Of a stretch of 64,000 nt of DNA, positions 59,130 through 64,000 are shown piece by piece. The position numbers were made by a program, and so were the translations under genes. The stretch is taken from contig CAWDVK010000020.1 of the NCBI GenBank assembly GCA_963805715.1, positions 868,001 through 932,000 on the forward strand, written 5' to 3'. Positions within the stretch are counted from its first letter, which is position 1, and every line of letters begins with the position of its first letter. The stretch comes from CAWDVK01 sp963805715. Lineage in GTDB: Bacteria > Actinomycetota > Actinomycetes > Streptosporangiales > Streptosporangiaceae. The notes beneath the pieces were generated by a model, which was not told the origin of the DNA, made no database searches, and was given only the letters and a program-made list of their open reading frames with translations.

Positions 59130-60221
59130 ATGGATCATCCCCCACCAGGCCCGGGCGACGTCGGCCCGGGCGACGCCGGCGAGGCCGGCCTGGCAGGAAC
59201 CGTGGCGGGGCCCGGCGCGCCCGGCGTCCTGCACGCGCTCTTCCAGCAGCGCGTCGCCGGGGACGACGCGCTGCTCAAGCTGGCCGGGCTCCGGTTCGCC
59301 CAGATGGGCGTGGCCGCCGAGGTGTACGCCGACACGCCGGACCAGCTGGATTACGTCCTGCGGTTCGTGCCCGCCCATGCCCGCCTGCCGATGGTGCACC
59401 TGAATCGCGGTGTCGACGTGCTGCACGAGCGAGGCCGCGCGACGGTGGCGGAATTCGCGGACCGCTTCGCGGGCCGGGTCGGCGGCCTGGTGGTCCATGA
59501 CCACCGGGACATGGCGGCGCAGGCCGACCGCCTGGTCACCGTGATGCGCGAGCTGAATGGGCGCCTGCTGGAGCGGCCGGATGGCCCGGTTGTGTTTCTC
59601 GAGTACGCCGCCGGCCTCGATCCGGGCTGGTTCGTCGAGACGGCAGAACGGCTCAGCGACGCCGAGCGGGTGAGCTGCTGCATCAACGTCGGCCACATCG
59701 GCATCCGGCAGGCGTCCGCCAGCTTCGGGCTGCGCCACCCGGGCCTGAGCCTCGGGCACCTGAACCCGGCCGATTACCGGCTGCCCGACCTGGTCACCAA
59801 CGTCCAGGACGCGGTGGCCAGCGCCCTGCCGTCGGTGCTCGATGTCACCCGCTCGCTAGGCCGCCTCGGCAAGCGCCTGCACTTTCACCTGCACGACGGG
59901 CACCCGCTCATCCCCGGCCTCTCGGATCACTTCAGCTTCCTGACCAGGGTGCCGATTCCGTTCAGCTATCAGGGCCGCCGGTCGCTGAGCACGATGTACG
60001 GGCCGGGCGGCCTGGCCGCCATCGTGTCTGCGGCGGTCGCGGCATCCCCGCCGGGGAGCGTCTCGTGCACGCTGGAGATCCACCAGGCCGAGGGCCGGCT
60101 GCCGCTCGCGGACGCCGCCTGGCTGTTCTCGCACTGGCGCGACACCACCAATGCGGAGCGGATGAACTACTGGCTCTCGGTCCTGTCGGAGAACGCGCTG
60201 CTCTTGCCCGGAGCCGCCTGA
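59130..60221 (+). CDS. Putative TIM-barrel enzyme, unknown activity
   Basis: 363 residues. After a Gly/Pro-rich start, LKLAGLRFAQMGVAAEVYAD, PDQLDYVLRFVPAHARLPMV and HLNRGVDVLHERGRATVAEF alternate strands and helices. VGGLVVHDHRDMAAQADRLV, PVVFLEYAAGLDPGWFVETA, VSCCINVGHIGIRQASASFG and LHFHLHDGHPLIPGLSDHFS give His/Asp/Glu at strand ends, as in xylose-isomerase-like metal barrels. The repeated HxxD pattern suggests a sugar-phosphate or epimerase-like reaction. I do not recognise a named family; ATG 59130 is uncertain by up to 30 residues. Confidence 0.55.
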   Translation: MDHPPPGPGDVGPGDAGEAGLAGTVAGPGAPGVLHALFQQRVAGDDALLKLAGLRFAQMGVAAEVYADTPDQLDYVLRFVPAHARLPMVHLNRGVDVLHERGRATVAEFADRFAGRVGGLVVHDHRDMAAQADRLVTVMRELNGRLLERPDGPVVFLEYAAGLDPGWFVETAERLSDAERVSCCINVGHIGIRQASASFGLRHPGLSLGHLNPADYRLPDLVTNVQDAVASALPSVLDVTRSLGRLGKRLHFHLHDGHPLIPGLSDHFSFLTRVPIPFSYQGRRSLSTMYGPGGLAAIVSAAVAASPPGSVSCTLEIHQAEGRLPLADAAWLFSHWRDTTNAERMNYWLSVLSENALLLPGAA

Positions 60222-60346
60222 CTGCCGGTGCGCCAGCGGCCCTGCCCTCCTGCCCAACGAGAACCTGCCGGGCCGGCCGGGGCGCGCCGCCAGAGGTGAA
60301 CCGACCGCGCTGCCGCTTGGCGGCGCGCTGCTGCGCCCCCTCTGCC

Positions 60347-61459
60347 TCACCCCAGCCCGGGCGGGCACCTGGCGTTGGCGGCCGGGTGCAGGTCGAAGGC
60401 GAAGAACTTCACGAAGGACGGCCTCGTGACGATCTCCCATGGCGTCCGGGCATCGACGATGTCGGACCAGCCGCCGTACGGGAGCCGCTCGCACACCCTC
60501 AGGGACCTGACCAGGCTGTCCCGGTACCGGACGATCCCGTGCGTGCCGCTGTTCAGGATCGTGATCCACCCGTCGGGATCATCGGCCAGCACGTAGCCGA
60601 CATCAGGATGGGCCGGCTGCCCCTGGGCCGGGCGCCGGTAGAAACCCACGACCTCGTGCGGCACCCACACCGTGGCCAGCATCGCCATCACGGCATACAC
60701 CACGACGACGCTGATTACCGCGCGGTAGGCCCAGACCGCTGCCGCCCGGAGGAACCGGGCGCGCCGGCCACGCCGGCGGCCCTCCCGCCGGTCCCGGCGG
60801 CGGCTCTGCACCAGCCCGCGGAACAGCCCGGCCAGCAGGCCGATGCCGATCGCGGCCGCCATGTACGGCCACGGGGTGAACACGGCAGCCAGCACGAATG
60901 CGGCCAGGGTCGTCACGGCCAGCGCGATAGCCGCCGTGTGATCGTCCTGCACCCGGCCGCCGGGGCGCCGCGGCGGCGGACTCTGACCGTCCGCCGTGAC
61001 CGGGCCAGCCGGGCCCTGATCCACGGCCGTGCCCGCGGAGGCCGACGCATTCGTTATGCGATGAGATAAAGCCCTGGTCGTCACCAGCGGAGCCAGCAGG
61101 GCCCTCATCCGCGGTCCAGCCCATTCCAGCCAGGCGCGCGTGACCCGGAGGATGGCCAGCGCCAGCATCGCCGCCGCCAGGATGGGCAGGCTGGAGAGCA
61201 AGCCGGCGACCACGACGCTGGCCAGCCCCTCGTACTGCAGGATTCCCAGGGCGGTGGAGATGTCGCCCTTGGCCAGGACGTAGCCCTTGACGATCAGGAA
61301 GGCCCCGACGAGCAGGGTCCCGGCGGCCACGTTGTCCTTGTACCAGTCGAAGATCTGCGGAATGGGCTGCAGCGCGGCTCGCCACTGCTGCCGCCGGACC
61401 ATTCGCGAGGTCGCCGGATAATAGACCGTTGAGTAAATATCCGGGTCAGGCTGGGACAT
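60347..61459 (-). CDS. Multi-pass membrane protein, unknown function
   Basis: 370 residues. Helices at about 45-60 (AAGTLLVGAFLIVKGYVLA), 78-102 (SVVVAGLLSSLPILAAAMLA), 182-215 (AALVTTLAAFVLAAVFTPWP-like) and 260-280 (AVISVVVVYAVMAMLATVWV), with an Arg-rich cytosolic loop (SRRRDRREGRRRGRRARF). A 90-residue external C-terminal domain follows (DGWITILNSGTHGIVRYRDS). It lies alone. No family was recognised. Confidence 0.65.
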   Translation of the reverse strand: MSQPDPDIYSTVYYPATSRMVRRQQWRAALQPIPQIFDWYKDNVAAGTLLVGAFLIVKGYVLAKGDISTALGILQYEGLASVVVAGLLSSLPILAAAMLALAILRVTRAWLEWAGPRMRALLAPLVTTRALSHRITNASASAGTAVDQGPAGPVTADGQSPPPRRPGGRVQDDHTAAIALAVTTLAAFVLAAVFTPWPYMAAAIGIGLLAGLFRGLVQSRRRDRREGRRRGRRARFLRAAAVWAYRAVISVVVVYAVMAMLATVWVPHEVVGFYRRPAQGQPAHPDVGYVLADDPDGWITILNSGTHGIVRYRDSLVRSLRVCERLPYGGWSDIVDARTPWEIVTRPSFVKFFAFDLHPAANARCPPGLG

Positions 61460-61526
61460 GACTGGGCTCCGGGTGGGAGGAGCTGCGGCTTCCAGCTGCG
61501 GGGCGGAGCGGGTGCAGCCCGCAGAT

Positions 61527-61586
61527 TTGCCGATGGACGCTGTGCCTTGCCGATGGACGCTGTGCCTTGCCGATGGACGCAGTGTC
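61527..61586. repeat. Tandem array, 3 x 20 bp
   Basis: TTGCCGATGGACGCTGTGCC at 61527 and 61547, with a slightly diverged third copy at 61567, between the membrane protein gene and the thioesterase gene on the minus strand. Confidence 0.92.
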
Positions 61587-61606
61587 GAGTGACGCGCACG
61601 TGGCCG

Positions 61607-62041
61607 TCAAGCCGCGCGTATCTGGGCGGTCGCGGTGGCGGCCGCCACGATCTGGCCGGATTCGTCGAGCAGCTCGCCGGCCAGGAATGCCACCCCCTTG
61701 CCCCGGCGCACGACCCGGCCGCGCCCGGTGAGCCGTCCCGGCCGGGCGGGGCGCATGAACTGCACGTGCAGGTCGGTGGTGGGGGCGAACAGGCCAGGGC
61801 CGAGCGTCGCCACCAGCGCCGGGCCCAGGGTGTCGTCCAGCATCGCCGCCAGGAAGCCGCCCTGGATCACGCCGACCGGGTTCAGGAACTGATCGCCCGC
61901 GGTGAAGGCGACCTCGATCGTCCCGGTGTCAGGGTCGACCGACAGCAGCTCCCAGCCGAGCAGGATCCCCGCGGGGGGCGGGGCCGCCCGGCCCTCCATG
62001 ACATCCCAGAACATGCCATCGCGCGTCACGCCAACGTTCAT
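61607..62041 (-). CDS. PaaI/YdiI-type hotdog thioesterase
   Basis: 144 residues. VEVAFTAGDQFLNPVG-like IEVAFTAGDQFLNPVGVIQG with GFLAAMLDDTLGPALVAT is the helix-containing first half (the classic HGG is QGG here). FAPTTDLHVQFMRPARPGRL and TGRGRVVRRGKGVAFLAGEL then form the beta sheet of the hotdog fold. Active-site Asp is probably in MLDD. It hydrolyses acyl- or aryl-CoA thioesters; substrate unknown. Confidence 0.85.
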   Translation of the reverse strand: MNVGVTRDGMFWDVMEGRAAPPPAGILLGWELLSVDPDTGTIEVAFTAGDQFLNPVGVIQGGFLAAMLDDTLGPALVATLGPGLFAPTTDLHVQFMRPARPGRLTGRGRVVRRGKGVAFLAGELLDESGQIVAAATATAQIRAA

Positions 62042-62184
62042 ACCAGGCTTGCCGTTCGCGCCGCAGCCGCCGCCGCCAGCAGCCGCCTGCCGTGATCGCG
62101 GGCTCGGTCCTGCGCGGCCGGGAAACCTGGCCCCGGCCGCTTGCTGTCATCACGGCCGCTCACCCGGTCACGGCAAATCGGGCA

Positions 62185-62640
62185 TCAGCCTGACTCCAGG
62201 CCCTGCCAGCCCCACCGGGGCACCGTCAGGCCCGGCGGGACCACGGCATCGCGGTCGGGGAAGCCGACGAACCGCCGGGTCGCCCACTCCATGTAGGCCC
62301 GCAGCGCAGCCCGGAACTGCGGGTCATCCGGCAGCCCGGCGTCGTCCGCCGCCGCGACGAAGCAGTCCACGAAACGGCGTCCGAGGTCGGACATATCGCC
62401 GTTGCCTGCGTGCATCTCGAGCAGCGCCGACTGGCTGCCGCAGGACCGGGAGTACGACGGCGGGCCGCCCAGTACCTCCGCCCAGTAGGCCGCCAGCCGT
62501 TCTACGTGCTGCGGGTGCTGGCCTGGATGCGAGAACGGGTGATTGAGTTCCGGGTCGGCCAGGCAGCGCGCGTGGTGGGCGCGCGCGAGCGCGAGCAGCG
62601 CGGCGTCGCCCCCGGCGTACTCGTACAGCGTCGGACGCAT
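62185..62640 (-). CDS. Group II truncated haemoglobin-like protein
   Basis: 151 residues from ATG 62640; the frame is open upstream to 63180, but that part is not family-like. LYEYAGGDAALLALARAHHA and DPELNHPFSHPGQHPQHVER LAAYWAEVLGGPPSY match actinobacterial truncated globins (GG turn, E-helix HPxxHxxHVxRLAxYWxEVLGGP). MHAGNGDMSDLGRRFVDCFV and AADDAGLPDDPQFRAALRAY follow. It binds haem and reacts with O2 or NO. The proximal His is expected in the HAGNG segment. Confidence 0.88.
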   Translation of the reverse strand: MRPTLYEYAGGDAALLALARAHHARCLADPELNHPFSHPGQHPQHVERLAAYWAEVLGGPPSYSRSCGSQSALLEMHAGNGDMSDLGRRFVDCFVAAADDAGLPDDPQFRAALRAYMEWATRRFVGFPDRDAVVPPGLTVPRWGWQGLESG

Positions 62641-62714
62641 GTAACCAGCGTGACACAAGGGCGAGATCGCCGCGTCTGCGCATCGCTGCCGGCGCTCGGT
62701 TGTCAGCTGACGAG

Positions 62715-62942
62715 TTAGCGGATCCACGGGGCCTGCAGTTCGACCATCCGGCGGGATGCGTCGTTCATGTCCCGGACGGTCAGGCGGAGCCGGTACCACA
62801 GGCACCGGAGCCGCTCGGGGCCGGTCCAGGAAACAGATCGTTCCAGCTGGCGCTTGCCGACGTGCTCGGTCTGCGCGGGAGTCGTCCTTGACTGCTTGGG
62901 CGTCCTTGCCTGAGTCGCCTGGTGAGCCGGGTGCGCGAACAT
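62715..62942 (-). CDS. Small conserved basic protein
   Basis: 75 residues, GGAG upstream of ATG 62942. The last 35 residues, RLRCLWYRLRLTVRDMNDAS RRMVELQAPWIR, are a pattern known from several actinobacterial hypotheticals (YRLRLTVxxMNxAxRRxVExQAPW). The first 40 residues are poorly conserved. Upstream lies the AT-rich promoter region. Function unknown. Confidence 0.6.
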   Translation of the reverse strand: MFAHPAHQATQARTPKQSRTTPAQTEHVGKRQLERSVSWTGPERLRCLWYRLRLTVRDMNDASRRMVELQAPWIR

Positions 62943-62983
62943 GAGGTTCTCCTGTCTTGCCGGAGCCGGGGCCCGTGTGGCCG

Positions 62984-63023
62984 GTCCATAAAATAGATAT
63001 CACAATGCTAGATCCGAGATATC
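62984..63023. promoter_or_regulatory. AT-rich promoter patch with two GATATC palindromes
   Basis: GATATC at 62996-63001 and 63018-63023, 22 bp apart centre to centre, and TTTTATGG on the minus strand at about 62987. It lies before the small basic protein gene. ATCCGAGA occurs between the two and also in the element at 459-464, hinting at a shared regulator. The rest of 63024-63222 holds nothing recognisable. Confidence 0.4.
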
Positions 63024-63222
63024 GGGCCGTCAACAGCCAGGCGCGAGTAAGGAAAGATCGACGAGGCGCGGTGATCGCGGAACGGCACGCGCCGTCACTG
63101 CGAGCACATGGCTGCGTCCGGCGGTCAGGGCGGCTGCGTCTCACGACGGCACGGCGGGTTACGGCGGCGGCATTCGGCACAGGCCCGGCCCGCGGGTCGT
63201 CAGGGCCCGTTAGTCCCGCCGG

Positions 63223-63368
63223 TTAGCTGGTGAGCGCGGCCAGCGTGGGGGCGAGCTGCTCCAGCTGGTCAACGCCCTCGGCGACGTCGGCGCCGGCCGG
63301 CCTGACCATCACGTGGTCCGCGCCGGCCGCCAGGTGCTCGCGCACCCTGCCCGCGATCGCCGCCCGTC
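63223..63368 (-). pseudogene. C-terminal remnant of an F420-type LLM oxidoreductase
   Basis: Minus-strand translation RRAAIAGRVREHLAAGADHV, MVRPAGADVAEGVDQLEQLA and PTLAALTS ends at a TAA at 63223-63225. This is the standard ending of F420-dependent LLM oxidoreductases (IAARVREHLDAGADHVVVQ, QLxxLAPAL). Nothing upstream continues it: it directly abuts the argG stop. Confidence 0.65.
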
Positions 63369-63376
63369 GTGGCAGG

Positions 63377-64000
63377 TCAGTCGGTGCCGGACTCCATCGC
63401 GGCGCGGTCGAGCAGCTCGTCGCCGCCGGCCACCCTGCCGCGGGACGCGATCGCCTCGGCCCCGCCCTCGGGCATCGCCCCGATCAGCCCGGCCGGGGTT
63501 GCCTGGACCGCGCCGGTGAGCGACGGGTGCGGGCTGCCGACCATGCCGAGCCCGGCGTACTGCTCCAGCTTGGCGCGGGAGTCCGCGATGTCGAGATTGC
63601 GCATCGTCAGCTGGCCGATGCGGTCGGTCGGCCCGAAGGCGGAGTCCTCAGTCCGCTCCATGGACAGCTTGTCCGGGTGGTAGCTGAACGCCGGCCCGGT
63701 CGTGTCCAGGATGGAGTAGTCCTCACCGCGCCGCAGCCGCAGGGTCACCTCGCCGGTGACCGCCATCCCGACCCAGCGCTGCAGCGACTCGCGCAGCATC
63801 AGCGCCTGCGGGTCCAGCCAGCGGCCCTCGTACAGCAGCCTGCCCAGCCGCCGTCCGTCGTTGTGGTAGCTGGCCACGGTGTCCTCGTTGTGGATCGCGC
63901 TGACCAGCCGCTCGTAGGCCGCGTGCAGCAGCGCCATCCCGGGAGCCTCGTAGATGCCACGGCTCTTGGCCTCGATGACCCGGTTCTCGATCTGGTCGGA
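63377..64000 (-). CDS. argG: Argininosuccinate synthase, C-terminal part
   Basis: Translation from 64000 down gives RGIYEAPGMALLHAAYERLV, AIHNEDTVASYHNDGRRLGR, LLYEGRWLDPQALMLRESLQ and YSILDTTGPAFSYHPDKLSM. These motifs belong to the long (about 480-residue) ArgG form of actinobacteria. The enzyme couples citrulline and aspartate with ATP in arginine synthesis. The N-terminal ATP site is outside the window. The last residues (AGGDELLDRAAMESGTD) end at 63377. Confidence 0.93.
   Translation of the reverse strand, partial: SDQIENRVIEAKSRGIYEAPGMALLHAAYERLVSAIHNEDTVASYHNDGRRLGRLLYEGRWLDPQALMLRESLQRWVGMAVTGEVTLRLRRGEDYSILDTTGPAFSYHPDKLSMERTEDSAFGPTDRIGQLTMRNLDIADSRAKLEQYAGLGMVGSPHPSLTGAVQATPAGLIGAMPEGGAEAIASRGRVAGGDELLDRAAMESGTD

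Overview
The window comes from a very GC-rich actinobacterium, most likely a filamentous soil-type actinomycete. The clues are the strong third-position G/C bias, an AfsR/SARP-type regulator, a LysM-Rpf muralytic protein, a mycothiol-type DinB/maleylpyruvate-isomerase protein, and small families typical of this phylum (DUF5999-, DUF6918- and DUF5995-like). No rRNA, tRNA, CRISPR array, phage module or insertion sequence was seen. The cut genes at the two edges are the tail of an LLM-class flavin oxidoreductase (left) and the 3' part of argG (right).

Layout. 1-9.4 kb is an eroded region: a frameshifted TPR-GGDEF gene, a GH76 glycosidase with a shifted tail, an alpha/beta hydrolase relic without its catalytic core, and fragments of MFS and ABC-2 transporters, among a few intact genes (flavodoxin-like protein, glycosyltransferase). 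9.5-13 kb holds CBS-BON, ndk, a DinB-type protein, a methyltransferase destroyed by a stop codon and a 56-bp repeat expansion, and a DUF6918-like gene. 13-17.4 kb holds a Clp-N-domain protein, a TetR regulator carrying ten identical NDPADR repeats, and the divergent CocE/NonD hydrolase it may control. 17.6-23.1 kb is the most defence-like part: a caspase-like protease with a membrane tail, an AbiEii-type nucleotidyltransferase, and a Fic protein downstream of a glycine-rich beta-solenoid-like protein. 23.3-36.2 kb carries SDR/TPR/AfsR genes, a DUF4386 membrane protein fused to the start of an ABC ATPase, a broken metallo-hydrolase behind a SAM methyltransferase, a lone ParA, and an ABC exporter divergent from a MarR gene. 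36.5-45.4 kb carries a PAS histidine kinase, several small conserved proteins, glgB and a LysM-Rpf protein. 45.9-57.1 kb carries secreted hydrolases, a CoA-transferase divergent from a GNAT/acyl-CoA-synthetase fusion (Pat-like), and smaller genes. 57-64 kb carries a GT39 membrane enzyme, a TIM-barrel-like protein, a thioesterase, a truncated haemoglobin and argG.

Two themes run across the window. First, perfect or near-perfect tandem arrays (units of 9, 10, 15, 18, 20, 22, 26, 38 and 56 bp) are frequent. Some are in frame and give peptide repeats. At least four contain the stop codon of a gene, and three coincide with a gene-breaking frameshift. Second, many genes are reduced to tails or frameshifted remnants, which suggests active decay, or in some cases sequencing error, that must be ruled out from reads.
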